Source: Halovenus carboxidivorans (GTDB lineage: Archaea; Halobacteriota; Halobacteria; Halobacteriales; Haloarculaceae). Taken from it: a stretch of 64,000 bases of DNA. The stretch is from the NCBI RefSeq assembly GCF_009831575.1, contig NZ_WUUT01000002.1, positions 1 through 64,000 of the forward strand, in the 5' to 3' direction. The translations under genes and the position numbers were made by a program. The notes beneath the pieces are model-generated. The model had not been told where the DNA came from and did not search any database. It saw only the letters and a program-made list of their open reading frames with translations. Positions within the stretch are counted from its first letter, which is position 1. The number at the start of each line of letters is the position of its first letter. Shown in pieces: positions 9,140-18,614 of the stretch.

Positions 9140-9171
9140 TCGGGCTTTTTTATACGGACAGCGTAGCCCGA
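9140..9171. promoter_or_regulatory. inverted repeat spanning a TATA box
   Basis: TCGGGCT (9140-9146) and AGCCCGA (9165-9171) form a perfect 7-bp inverted repeat with an 18-nt spacer. The spacer contains the TTTTTATAC TATA region of the following gene, whose ATG is at 9178. The arrangement suits a repressor site covering the core promoter, although a chance repeat is possible. Confidence 0.4.
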
Positions 9172-9177
9172 ACTGCA

Positions 9178-9687
9178 ATGAGACGCAAAGCAGTCACGCT
9201 GTTGGCGGCCGTCGCAGTCGCGTTCGTCGCCGTCGGCGGCGTCGCCGCGGCCGACCACAGCGCGCCCGCAGAATTGGCCCCCGAAGACGAGAACAGCACC
9301 GGCGGAGATGTCGAGGTCGGCGTCTGCGTCGTCGGTGTCGATTCACCGTGCAACGGCGAGCGTGCCGAGGAGTTCGGCGACGATTCCTCGGAAACGAACG
9401 ACTCAGAACGGAAGATGTGGATTCCGGAGGACCAGAACCGCGACGGAGAGATCGATGATCGCTTCGTCGGTGACGGGGACTCCGAGGAGAGCGGGGACAA
9501 CGCGAACGAGTCCACCCGGATCGTCCATCCGACCCCCGGAACGGACGACCCGGTTCGCGAGGACGGCGGAGCGGAGATGTGGATCCCCGAAGACCAGAAC
9601 AGAGACGGTGAAATCGACGACCGATTCCTCCCGAACAGCCCGGACCCGCTCGGAGGGGTGCTCCTCTACGTGCTCGCGGTGCTCTGA
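9178..9687 (+). CDS. secreted protein with two identical calcium-loop-like repeats
   Basis: A 169-residue protein not matched to a named family. Residues 1-25 look like a Sec signal peptide ending in an AAA region. Cysteines are present at 50 and 58. The 17-residue unit MWIPEDQNRDGEIDDRF occurs at 80-96 and again, without change, at 134-150. Its DQNRDGEID core has the spacing of Asp/Asn ligands in EF-hand, dockerin and thrombospondin type 3 loops. The copies are encoded by different synonymous codons. The rest is low-complexity acidic linker, and the last 11 residues are hydrophobic. Role unknown; an extracellular calcium-binding or matrix protein is a reasonable guess. Confidence 0.72.
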   Translation: MRRKAVTLLAAVAVAFVAVGGVAAADHSAPAELAPEDENSTGGDVEVGVCVVGVDSPCNGERAEEFGDDSSETNDSERKMWIPEDQNRDGEIDDRFVGDGDSEESGDNANESTRIVHPTPGTDDPVREDGGAEMWIPEDQNRDGEIDDRFLPNSPDPLGGVLLYVLAVL

Positions 9688-9714
9688 GCGGGGAGTAGAC
9701 CGGGTTTCGCCGGT

Positions 9715-9737
9715 GCGTTCACCCGCGGGTGGAAACG
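9715..9737. repeat. GC-rich hairpin after the secreted-protein gene
   Basis: CACCCGCGGGTG at 9720-9731 is a perfect 12-bp palindrome, flanked by GCGTT on the left and AAACGC on the right, which nearly extends the stem. It lies about 30 bp after the stop codon, in a 192-bp gap that holds no other feature I can support. There is no T-tract, so calling it a terminator would be weak. Confidence 0.35.
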
Positions 9738-9879
9738 CGGCTGCCCTCCCGTGGATGGTCAGCGCGAACGTGTGGTTGCCGTGTCGAACCGCGCGAGAGT
9801 CTGCCGGACGGCGGAGAGACCGCCGCTGAGTTCCTGTCGGCCGAACGCTGAAGTAGTCGGATTCCTTAGGTTCAGGTGT

Positions 9880-10149
9880 ATGGAGACGTGGGCATGGCTC
9901 ATCGCGTACCTGCTCGGGTTCGCCCTGCTGCAGTTGTATCTCTACCGATATTTCATCGGTGGGGAGTCGACAGCGAACTCCTCCGCGGAGAACGCGACGC
10001 CGGGGTTCGACGGGTCCGCCGGACCGGTCAGCCCGGACGACATCGACTCCGATCCCGACGGAGAGTACGTCAACTGCGCGCAGTGTGGCGGCCACAACGA
10101 GGCCGACGCGGTGTTCACCTACTGCAGACACTGCGGGGCGCGGCTCTGA
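9880..10149 (+). CDS. membrane-anchored zinc-ribbon protein
   Basis: An 89-residue protein from the ATG at 9880; a longer reading from 9751 adds an arginine-rich stretch typical of out-of-frame translation. One N-terminal membrane span (about 5-25) is followed by an acidic linker and a C-terminal zinc ribbon with Cys at 66, 69, 82 and 85. The chain ends CRHCGARL. It has the same length and plan as the protein at 28899-29168. It ends 3 bp before the Nmad3-like gene, so the two may be co-transcribed. Function unknown; such modules often tether partner proteins to the membrane. Confidence 0.75.
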   Translation: METWAWLIAYLLGFALLQLYLYRYFIGGESTANSSAENATPGFDGSAGPVSPDDIDSDPDGEYVNCAQCGGHNEADAVFTYCRHCGARL

Positions 10150-10152
10150 GCG

Positions 10153-10872
10153 ATGCGGGCGGTCGCGATCAACATCGGAGCCAACACGAACGAACCGGGC
10201 TTTCGCGGCCCGGTGTGTCCGGACGGTCGGTTCGAGTACATCCCCATCCCGGAGTCCGAACCGACCAAGGAGCGGGTGCCGACCTACGGCGATCTGGCAC
10301 CCCATCTGGAGACGACGATTCCCGAGAGGCTGACGGAGACACCGGTCCACCTCGACCCGGAGTTCTCCGAGTATCCCCACTGTAGCCGATACACCTACGG
10401 CGACGAACACGGAGTGAAAGCCGGTCCGCTCTCGGAGCTTTCGGCCGGGGACCTGTTGCTGTTCTACGCGACACTCACAGTCGAGGACGGCGCCGACTGG
10501 CTTCCGCCGGAGTGGGGCGCGTTCGTGATCGGGGAGTTCGTCCTCGCCTCGGATCCGCTCACGCCGGATTCCGAGTGGGACCTGCCCGCAGACGAACGGC
10601 AGTACTTCGAGAACAATGCACACACGAAACGGGATCCGCCCGACGCTCGCGTACTCCTCCGTGGTGATCCCGACCGGTCTCGGCTGTACGACCGGGCGGT
10701 CCCACTCAGCACGCCGACGGGCGGGACCGACGCGAACGACATCGTCACGCATCTCTCGGCGGACTCCGGCCGGGGGCCGTGGTGGCGGCGGCCGCTACGG
10801 TTCGACGACGCGGCGACCACACGACTGCGCGACCGAATCGACGACACAGCCCCCAGAGATATCAACGAGTGA
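10153..10872 (+). CDS. Nmad3-like (nucleotide-modification-associated domain 3) protein
   Basis: A 239-residue cytoplasmic protein. The order PDG (23-25), PIPE (31-34), TYGDL (44-48), HLDPEF (66-71) and GDLLLFY (99-105) resembles the Nmad3 family, named from its linkage to modified-nucleotide systems, chiefly in phages and bacteria. The exact biochemical role of the family is not established. No DNA or RNA base-modifying enzyme lies next to it here; the neighbours are a membrane zinc-ribbon gene 3 bp upstream and a KaiC-like ATPase downstream. The assignment rests on remembered motif pattern, so a profile search is needed. Confidence 0.55.
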   Translation: MRAVAINIGANTNEPGFRGPVCPDGRFEYIPIPESEPTKERVPTYGDLAPHLETTIPERLTETPVHLDPEFSEYPHCSRYTYGDEHGVKAGPLSELSAGDLLLFYATLTVEDGADWLPPEWGAFVIGEFVLASDPLTPDSEWDLPADERQYFENNAHTKRDPPDARVLLRGDPDRSRLYDRAVPLSTPTGGTDANDIVTHLSADSGRGPWWRRPLRFDDAATTRLRDRIDDTAPRDINE

Positions 10873-10916
10873 TAACGAGAGCAAACATCTATACGGGGAG
10901 GTGAGTTTGTTAAGGT

Positions 10917-11603
10917 ATGCGCGTTTCGAGTGGTGTCCCCGGGTTCGACGAACTCGTCGAAGGGGGCCTGTTGAGTAATCGGCTGTACGTCGTCAGTGGG
11001 CCGCCGGGCAGTGGGAAGACGACGTTCTGTTCGCAGTTCATCACACAGGGGGCAAAGCAGGGGGAAAACTGCGTCTACGTCACGATGCACGAGACCAAGG
11101 AGGAACTGATGCAGGATATGTCGGGATTCGAGTTCGGCTTCGACCGGGCGATCAAGTCCGACAGCATCCAGTTTCTCAACCTCGTCACCGAGTCCGGAAA
11201 GCGGACCATCACGCAGTTCGGTACCGACGGAGGGCTGACGAACCGACTGCTCGCCTTCCTCGAATCCAACGACGTGGATCGGGCCGTGATCGACTCGACG
11301 ATGCTGTTACAGCATTTCTTCGAGGACATGTCCGACGAGATCACGGGGTTTCTCTCCGCTCTCAAGCAGACTGACGCGACGATTCTGCTGATTTCGGAGA
11401 TGACCGATCCGACGTCCTACTCCGACGAGCACTATCTCGCACACGGCGTTATTTTCTTCCACAACTTCCTCGATTCGGCCGGGATGACCCGCGGCATTCA
11501 GGTCATCAAGATGCGGGGGACGGCTATCGACAGCGACATCCGGGAGCTTTCGTTCTCGGACCAGGGGCTGCGGGTACACACCGGCAAGAAGATACAGCCG
11601 TAA
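10917..11603 (+). CDS. RAD55/KaiC-like RecA-fold ATPase
   Basis: A 228-residue single-domain P-loop ATPase. Walker A is GPPGSGKTT (28-36), the Walker B-like strand is RAVIDSTMLL near 120, and the opening RVSSGVPGFDELVEGGL is the KaiC/RAD55 signature. There is no DNA-binding helix-hairpin-helix, so it is not RadA. Haloarchaeal genomes carry many of these proteins, often near signalling genes, with mostly unknown partners. A GGAGGTGA element 13 nt before the ATG could be a ribosome-binding site. The next gene begins 25 bp on in the same direction. Confidence 0.87.
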   Translation: MRVSSGVPGFDELVEGGLLSNRLYVVSGPPGSGKTTFCSQFITQGAKQGENCVYVTMHETKEELMQDMSGFEFGFDRAIKSDSIQFLNLVTESGKRTITQFGTDGGLTNRLLAFLESNDVDRAVIDSTMLLQHFFEDMSDEITGFLSALKQTDATILLISEMTDPTSYSDEHYLAHGVIFFHNFLDSAGMTRGIQVIKMRGTAIDSDIRELSFSDQGLRVHTGKKIQP

Positions 11604-11628
11604 CCCACGGGGCAAACGGGGATCCATC

Positions 11629-12024
11629 ATGAACAAATACGAAACACAGTACGGGACTGACTGGGAATCGCTCGATCCGGAAGAGGCCGTCGAACGGGGG
11701 TACGCGCTCGGTGTCGCCGCCTCGCTCGGCGAGTATCACCCGGACGAACTGGACGCGATCCGGGGAGAGATGAACTCCGCGTACAACACGAGTATGGTGG
11801 AGTTAGCGTTCCAGGAAGGGAAAAACGAGGGAAAAGAGCTCGACGAGGACGAGAGCGAGCAGGTCTGGAACGAACTCGTCGTCGGTGAACTTCCACTGGA
11901 TCAGGACGACGTTCCGACTGGCGGACGAAACGGGTTGCCGACGGCGATAGATATCACCGACGCCCTCGACCGGCCGGAGCGAGACAGCACCGATGCCGTC
12001 GACCTGCCGGAGTTTCTACAATAG
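11629..12024 (+). CDS. conserved hypothetical acidic protein
   Basis: A 131-residue very acidic cytoplasmic protein without signal peptide or membrane span. Residues 1-85 look like a helical domain, and 90-131 are a low-complexity tail. I recognise no family. It follows the KaiC-like gene by 25 bp in the same orientation and is likely in the same transcript, so it may act with that ATPase. It ends 2 bp from the end of the convergent gene at 12027. Confidence 0.65.
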   Translation: MNKYETQYGTDWESLDPEEAVERGYALGVAASLGEYHPDELDAIRGEMNSAYNTSMVELAFQEGKNEGKELDEDESEQVWNELVVGELPLDQDDVPTGGRNGLPTAIDITDALDRPERDSTDAVDLPEFLQ

Positions 12025-12026
12025 CC

Positions 12027-12326
12027 TCACAGCGAGAGCGGTTCGGAGTCTCGCTCACCCGGTGCGAGCGGATCGCGGTCGCTGTACCCCTTTCGGCCGA
12101 TTGCCTCCTCACCGAGCACGCCGTAGGCGGCCTGAAGCGCCTCCTCGGAGTCTTCGTACTCCTCCTCGGGGAGTCGGGAGAGCACGTCACCGAGCGTGTT
12201 GTCGCCGTTCGGTAGTTCGAGTTCCAGTTCGCCGTACTCGTCGATTAGCTCCTCCGTCGTCGTCGGGAAGGTGTGGGTCGCGAACGAGTCTTCTGCGTCA
12301 CTAACCAATCTCATACCTGTACCCAT
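12027..12326 (-). CDS. DUF5789-like haloarchaeal protein
   Basis: A 99-residue acidic protein resembling the DUF5789 group of short haloarchaeal proteins (MRL start, TTTEELIDEYGELELELP, LGDVLSRLPEEEYEDSEEAL, GEEAIGRKGYSDRD). The role of the group is unknown. The ATG at 12326 sits about 30 bp after a clear TATA box and suits a leaderless message; an ATG at 12314 would start at MRL and is also possible. It is convergent with the gene at 11629. Confidence 0.65.
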   Translation of the reverse strand: MGTGMRLVSDAEDSFATHTFPTTTEELIDEYGELELELPNGDNTLGDVLSRLPEEEYEDSEEALQAAYGVLGEEAIGRKGYSDRDPLAPGERDSEPLSL

Positions 12327-12350
12327 CCGGTCGGGACGGATAAATATTCA

Positions 12351-12360
12351 CTATTTATAA
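12351..12360 (-). promoter_or_regulatory. TATA box of the DUF5789-like gene
   Basis: On the minus strand this reads TTATAAATAG. Its centre is about 29 bp before the ATG at 12326, which supports that start and near-leaderless transcription. Confidence 0.55.
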
Positions 12361-12460
12361 TGTATATTTCTTCTAGGACGAGGTATGCGTATAACCAACA
12401 TGGACGATCATGAGGGATCCGGGGCCAAACGGTCAAAGGTGTCGCGACCAAGCACTCGGT

Positions 12461-13234
12461 ATGGTCGTCGCGGATCTACACGTACACACGACGAACTCGG
12501 ATGGGCAGTTGACACTCGAAACGATTCCGGATGCCGCGGCCGAGGCGGGGGTCGAGGTCGTCGCCGTGACCGACCACGATAGGCTCCATCCGGAGCTTTC
12601 GGAGCCAATCTCCGAGCGAGACGGGACGACAGTCATCCACGGCATCGAACTCCGAGTCGAGGCGGGCCAGCAGCGACTCGACCTGCTCGGCTACGCCGCG
12701 CGACGCACCGAGCGACTCGAAGCGCTGACCGAACGGCTCCAGGAGAACCGTATCGAGCGGGCCAGAGAGATCATCGAGAACGTCGAAGAGGAGACCGGCG
12801 CGTCGCTGTCGGTGGAGCTAACGCCGGGAGTCGGCCGGCCACACATCGCACGAGCGATTGCCGACAGCGACGCGCCGTACGATTACAGAGAGGCCTTCGC
12901 GGATCTGATCGGTGACGACCAGCCCTGCTACGTGCCGCGAGAGATTCCGGCCTTCGAGGAGGGCGTCTCGGTTCTGCGGGAGGCCTGTTCGGTCGTGGGG
13001 CTGGCCCACCCGTTTCGGTACGACGATCCGACAGCGGCGCTCGAACGGGCACGGGAACTCGATGCGGTCGAGGTGCCGTATCCGTACGGCAAGGCGGTCG
13101 ACCGACAGCCCGCAGTGGCGGTAGCCGACGAGGAGGGGTTGCTCGTGACCGGCGGCAGCGACGCCCACGAACTGGAGGTCGGAATCGACGGTCTGGACGC
13201 CGAGCAGTACCGGGCCGTCGAATCGGCGCTGTGA
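12461..13234 (+). CDS. PHP-domain phosphoesterase
   Basis: A 257-residue protein with a PHP (polymerase and histidinol phosphatase) metal fold. HVH at 7-9 and TDHD at 37-40 provide two metal-ligand motifs, and HPFRY near 183 and GSDAHE near 230 provide the others. Family members hydrolyse phosphate esters such as 3',5'-bisphosphates or nucleoside 5'-phosphates, so a nucleotide-recycling role is plausible but unproven. The ATG at 12461 is chosen because upstream sequence in frame does not look coding. A small zinc-binding gene follows after 55 bp. Confidence 0.85.
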   Translation: MVVADLHVHTTNSDGQLTLETIPDAAAEAGVEVVAVTDHDRLHPELSEPISERDGTTVIHGIELRVEAGQQRLDLLGYAARRTERLEALTERLQENRIERAREIIENVEEETGASLSVELTPGVGRPHIARAIADSDAPYDYREAFADLIGDDQPCYVPREIPAFEEGVSVLREACSVVGLAHPFRYDDPTAALERARELDAVEVPYPYGKAVDRQPAVAVADEEGLLVTGGSDAHELEVGIDGLDAEQYRAVESAL

Positions 13235-13289
13235 AGTGGGACTGGCCGGCTTCGGAGCCTTCAACTACCCGGGCCGTCTACGAGCAAAT

Positions 13290-13454
13290 ATGGAATGTCA
13301 CTACTGTGAGGACGGGGCGGACGTCGTCGTCGAGAAAGACGGCATCCGCGTCGGCGTCTGCGAGGAACACTTCCGCGAGCAGATGGACGAGCTCGCGGAG
13401 TCCGAGTGGATCGAGGAGATCCAGGACCAACTCGACGTCGACCGGGCGGAGTAA
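13290..13454 (+). CDS. small zinc-binding protein (CxxC...CxxH)
   Basis: A 54-residue protein from the ATG at 13290. C3 and C6 (CHYC) pair with C24 and H27 (CEEH) as a likely zinc site, followed by an acidic C-terminal helix. Reading from 13236 would add 18 residues with no support. Short proteins with this layout are conserved in haloarchaea, and I do not know a function. Confidence 0.65.
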   Translation: MECHYCEDGADVVVEKDGIRVGVCEEHFREQMDELAESEWIEEIQDQLDVDRAE

Positions 13455-13555
13455 CGCAGTACGACGGTGAGTTCTCAGCGGGGCTGTTGGTTGGTACCGT
13501 GTAGCTACCGCTGTCGACAGGCGAAGTGTCGCCCGGGACGGGCCGTGGGCGTCGG

Positions 13556-13789
13556 CTACTCCTGTTCGCGCTGTTGTGCCCTGGCCATCTCCAGCGACCA
13601 GAAAAAGCCGAAATACGCCGGAATGCCACAGAGCATGAACAGGTAGTACGCCCACGTCGGCGCTGAGACGAAGATGAACTCGAACAGCATGGAGACGAAC
13701 GTGACCCAGGTGAGCGCGAACAGCGCATCGTACAGCATCCCCTGGGAGTTCTCGCTGAGATGTTCCTGCAGGCGGTCACCGAGGCTCAT
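13556..13789 (-). CDS. small two-span membrane protein
   Basis: A 77-residue protein with an amphipathic N-terminus (residues 1-17), two closely spaced hydrophobic spans (about 20-41 and 46-65) and a charged tail. It lies 71 bp after the UspA gene of the acetate module, on the same strand, so it may be the last gene of that transcript. No family or function is recognised. Confidence 0.65.
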   Translation of the reverse strand: MSLGDRLQEHLSENSQGMLYDALFALTWVTFVSMLFEFIFVSAPTWAYYLFMLCGIPAYFGFFWSLEMARAQQREQE

Positions 13790-13860
13790 GCGTTCGCTCC
13801 TCTGATCAGTAGTGTGGGCATTGTAGTGGTTCGTCGGGATACCGGGGGTCGGTGGGTTTG

Positions 13861-14325
13861 TTACTCCTCGGTGCCTCGATAGTCGACCACCAGAACCGGG
13901 ACGTGTGTCGAGCGAAGCGTCCGCTCGGTGACGCTCCCGAGCAGCGCGCGCTTGACGCCCGCGCGGCCGTGGCTCCCCATCACGATGAGGTCGATGTCGT
14001 GGTCGTCGGCGTACTTGCCGATCATCGTGTGGGGTCGGCCGCCTTCGTGGTGTTCGACGACTTCGATGCCGTGTTCAGCCGCGCGGTCTGTCACGTATCC
14101 CGTCGCGGCCTCGGCCTCCTGGCGCAACTCGGTCATCTCGTTGAAGTTGCCCTGTCGGATCCGGTCGACCTGCTCCGTGCCGAGGGTGTACGCGATGGAG
14201 TCGGTATCGGCGACGTACAGCGCGTGAATCTCTGCGCCGTACTTTTCGGCCAGATCGATGGCCTGATCGACCGCCGCCTCGGCCACGTCGCTCCCGTCGG
14301 TCGGAACGAGTATTCGGTCGTACAT
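13861..14325 (-). CDS. universal stress protein (UspA family)
   Basis: A 154-residue alpha/beta nucleotide-binding fold. The opening YDRILVPTDGSD and the MGSHGRAGVKRALLGS segment give the G-2x-G-9x-G(S/T) nucleotide motif, which suggests the ATP-binding subtype. It starts 2 bp after the stop of the SSS symporter gene. UspA proteins are often found next to transporters in archaea and are thought to modulate them, so a regulatory role in substrate uptake is a fair inference. Confidence 0.9.
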   Translation of the reverse strand: MYDRILVPTDGSDVAEAAVDQAIDLAEKYGAEIHALYVADTDSIAYTLGTEQVDRIRQGNFNEMTELRQEAEAATGYVTDRAAEHGIEVVEHHEGGRPHTMIGKYADDHDIDLIVMGSHGRAGVKRALLGSVTERTLRSTHVPVLVVDYRGTEE

Positions 14326-14327
14326 GA

Positions 14328-16055
14328 TCAGTCACCCCCCGGATCGCTCGAATCGTCCGAGTCGACGGCCGTTCCGCCGTCAGTAACCGGCTGGTCGTCG
14401 TCGACGGGTTCGCCGCCGTCGGTCGCCGCGTCGCCGGCGTTGAGTTTCCGTTCGACGACTTCCGCGGCAGTGACGTTTTGGGCCATCTGCTCGGGACTGT
14501 GACACTGCCGGACCATCATCTTGGTCTTCTCGTCCGGTTCGGCAGTCGCGAGCGAGACACCGATCGTGATCAGGAACACGAGCGGCGTACCGGGCAGCGC
14601 CGCGCCGATTGCCGGCACGATGTCGCTGTACAGCGGACTGAACGGCTCGGAGAGAACGACATCGTTGACGACCGCGAGGATCCAGATCGTCAGACCGGTG
14701 AGCATCCCCGCCAGGGCGCCCTGGCGGTTCGTGTTCTCCCACCAGAGACCGAGGAAGAACATCGGGAACAACACAATCGCGGCCAGCGAGAACGCCAGCG
14801 CGACGAGTTCACCGATCAACGCCGGCGGGTTCAGCGCGGTCAGCGTCACCAGCGCGCCGATCCCGACGATGGTCGCACGACCGAGTAGCACCTGCTGGCG
14901 CTGGGTGGCGTCGGGGTTGATTAGCTCCGTGTAGATGTCGTGTGCGACCGCGGAGGAGGCCGTGATGAACAGTCCCGCCGTGGTCGCAATCGCGGCGGCC
15001 ATCGCACCGGCCGCGACGAAACCGACAAGCCACTGCGGCAGGTCGGCGAACTGCGCGGCCAGCACGACGATCACGTCACCTTCGGCACCGGTCATCCCGC
15101 CGTTGGCGACGTCTGCGAACGCGCTGGCTCCCTGCTCGGCGGCGAACAGATCGACACCGAGGGCGGCCATCGCGGGGGCCGACCAGTACAGGAGCATGAT
15201 GAAAAACAGCCCCGAGACGGTCGACCACCGGGCGGTCCGCTCGTTTTGGACCGTGTAGAACCGGACGAGCACGTGCGGCAGCCCGCAAGTACCGAAGATC
15301 AGCGAGAACGCGGTCGCAACCCAGAGGTAATAGCCCGCACCGAGGAACGGCTCCGAGAACTCCGTCGAGAGATCGTCGATCATCGCGCCGTACTCGATCT
15401 GGGGCAGGATCATCCCCTCGTGTACCCAGCCGACGGCGAAGACGCCGACGAGGAAGGCGACGATGAGGATGACGTACTGGACGGCCATGCCTTTGGTCGC
15501 GCCCAGCATGCCCGACAGCGCGAGGTAGCCGACGGTGATGGCCATCATGACGATCACCATCGGAACGAAATCGAGTCCGAAGACGTACTGGCCGACCAGC
15601 CCCATTCCGCTTGCCTGGCCGACCGAGTAGACGTACGCGATCAGAAGCGTCGTGAACGCGGCAATCGCGCGTGCCGTCGAGGAGTTGTACCGATCCCCGA
15701 CGAAGTCCGGCGCGGTGTACTTCCCGAACCGGCGCATCTGCGCGGCCAGGAAGATGAGCAGGACGAAATAGCCCGTCGTCCAGCCGATGACGAACGCCAG
15801 GCCGTAGAAGCCCGACAGGGCGATCAGCCCGGCGAGACCGAGATACGACGCCGCCGACATCCAGTTGGCGGCAATCGCCATCCCGTTTTCGATGTAGCCG
15901 ATGCCACGGCCGGCGACCCACATCCCTTCGGTGTCTGCGACCCGGAAGAAGTATCCGATTCCCAGGAACGACGCCATCATCAGGAAGACGATGGCCGCAC
16001 CGACCGGCTTGAACGAGATGTTCAGCGCGTCTGCCTGCAACAGCACGTCCATCAT
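14328..16055 (-). CDS. sodium:solute symporter (SSS family, acetate/short organic acid type)
   Basis: A 575-residue integral membrane symporter with about 13 hydrophobic segments and an acidic C-terminal tail (about 520-575). It resembles the ActP/VC_2705-type branch of SSS transporters (GYIENGMAIAANWMSAASYLG, FAQ-like segments). It overlaps the DUF4212 gene by four bases (ATGA) and lies downstream of acetyl-CoA synthetase, so sodium-coupled uptake of acetate or a similar monocarboxylate is likely. The substrate could also be propionate, pyruvate or lactate. Confidence 0.87.
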   Translation of the reverse strand: MMDVLLQADALNISFKPVGAAIVFLMMASFLGIGYFFRVADTEGMWVAGRGIGYIENGMAIAANWMSAASYLGLAGLIALSGFYGLAFVIGWTTGYFVLLIFLAAQMRRFGKYTAPDFVGDRYNSSTARAIAAFTTLLIAYVYSVGQASGMGLVGQYVFGLDFVPMVIVMMAITVGYLALSGMLGATKGMAVQYVILIVAFLVGVFAVGWVHEGMILPQIEYGAMIDDLSTEFSEPFLGAGYYLWVATAFSLIFGTCGLPHVLVRFYTVQNERTARWSTVSGLFFIMLLYWSAPAMAALGVDLFAAEQGASAFADVANGGMTGAEGDVIVVLAAQFADLPQWLVGFVAAGAMAAAIATTAGLFITASSAVAHDIYTELINPDATQRQQVLLGRATIVGIGALVTLTALNPPALIGELVALAFSLAAIVLFPMFFLGLWWENTNRQGALAGMLTGLTIWILAVVNDVVLSEPFSPLYSDIVPAIGAALPGTPLVFLITIGVSLATAEPDEKTKMMVRQCHSPEQMAQNVTAAEVVERKLNAGDAATDGGEPVDDDQPVTDGGTAVDSDDSSDPGGD

Positions 16056-16504
16056 TCAGCGACACCTCCGTCGGTCGCGGCCGCCTCTTCGGCCCCGCTG
16101 GGCGTCTCAGCGGTGGACTGACTGCCGATACCGTACTTCTCGTCGAGTTTGTCCCGCCGGTTCGCGTAGATCGCTGCAAGTACGAGCGAACCCGTCGGCG
16201 CCAGGAAGGCGACCGTGAAGTAATGCGCCGGGAAGCCGATGATCGACGCCGAGGTCATCGCGTCCGTGGCGAGCCAGGTGGCCGTCACCGGCCCCCAGGT
16301 CACGATGACCCAGGCGATGAAACTGCCCCAGATGAGCTTCAGGTGATCGCGCATGAAGCCCGTACTGGGCCTGAGCAGGTTGATCTCGACGTCCAGATAA
16401 TCGACGTCCTCGTTGCTCCCGCCGTCGGTTACGACATCCGGATCCCCTCCGGTCGGTTCTGCGTCTGTTCCCCCCGTCGTATCGTGTGACTGTGAATCGC
16501 TCAT
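16052..16504 (-). CDS. DUF4212 small subunit of SSS symporter
   Basis: A 150-residue protein with an acidic N-terminal extension of about 45 residues and then two membrane spans. Proteins of this DUF4212 type are regularly encoded directly before VC_2705-like SSS symporters and are annotated as the small subunit. The four-base overlap with the symporter gene supports translational coupling. It begins 24 bp after the acetyl-CoA synthetase stop. Confidence 0.85.
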   Translation of the reverse strand: MSDSQSHDTTGGTDAEPTGGDPDVVTDGGSNEDVDYLDVEINLLRPSTGFMRDHLKLIWGSFIAWVIVTWGPVTATWLATDAMTSASIIGFPAHYFTVAFLAPTGSLVLAAIYANRRDKLDEKYGIGSQSTAETPSGAEEAAATDGGVAE

Positions 16505-16528
16505 GAGTGTATCCCCCCTACGGGTCAG

Positions 16529-18505
<1,977 letters not shown>

Positions 18506-18558
18506 TGCAATTGAGACTGTACACAGAACCATAATAATGGGACAGGCTAACTATCATA

Positions 18559-18582
18559 ATCGTGCACTTTTTTCAGCACGAT
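18559..18582 (-). promoter_or_regulatory. inverted repeat between the regulator gene and acs copy 1
   Basis: ATCGTGC (18559-18565) and GCACGAT (18576-18582) form a perfect 7-bp inverted repeat with a 10-nt loop containing T6. It lies 54-77 bp before the acs start and 33-56 bp after the regulator stop. It could be an operator above the acs TATA region (about 18535) or a terminator of the regulator message. Confidence 0.4.
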
Positions 18583-18614
18583 AGTGGGGAAATGAAATCG
18601 CCGTGAGCGAGTCG

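Noticed and set aside
9715-9737. Intrinsic terminator after the calcium-loop protein gene
   Set aside because: The palindrome is strong, but no T-tract follows, so it is listed only as a hairpin.
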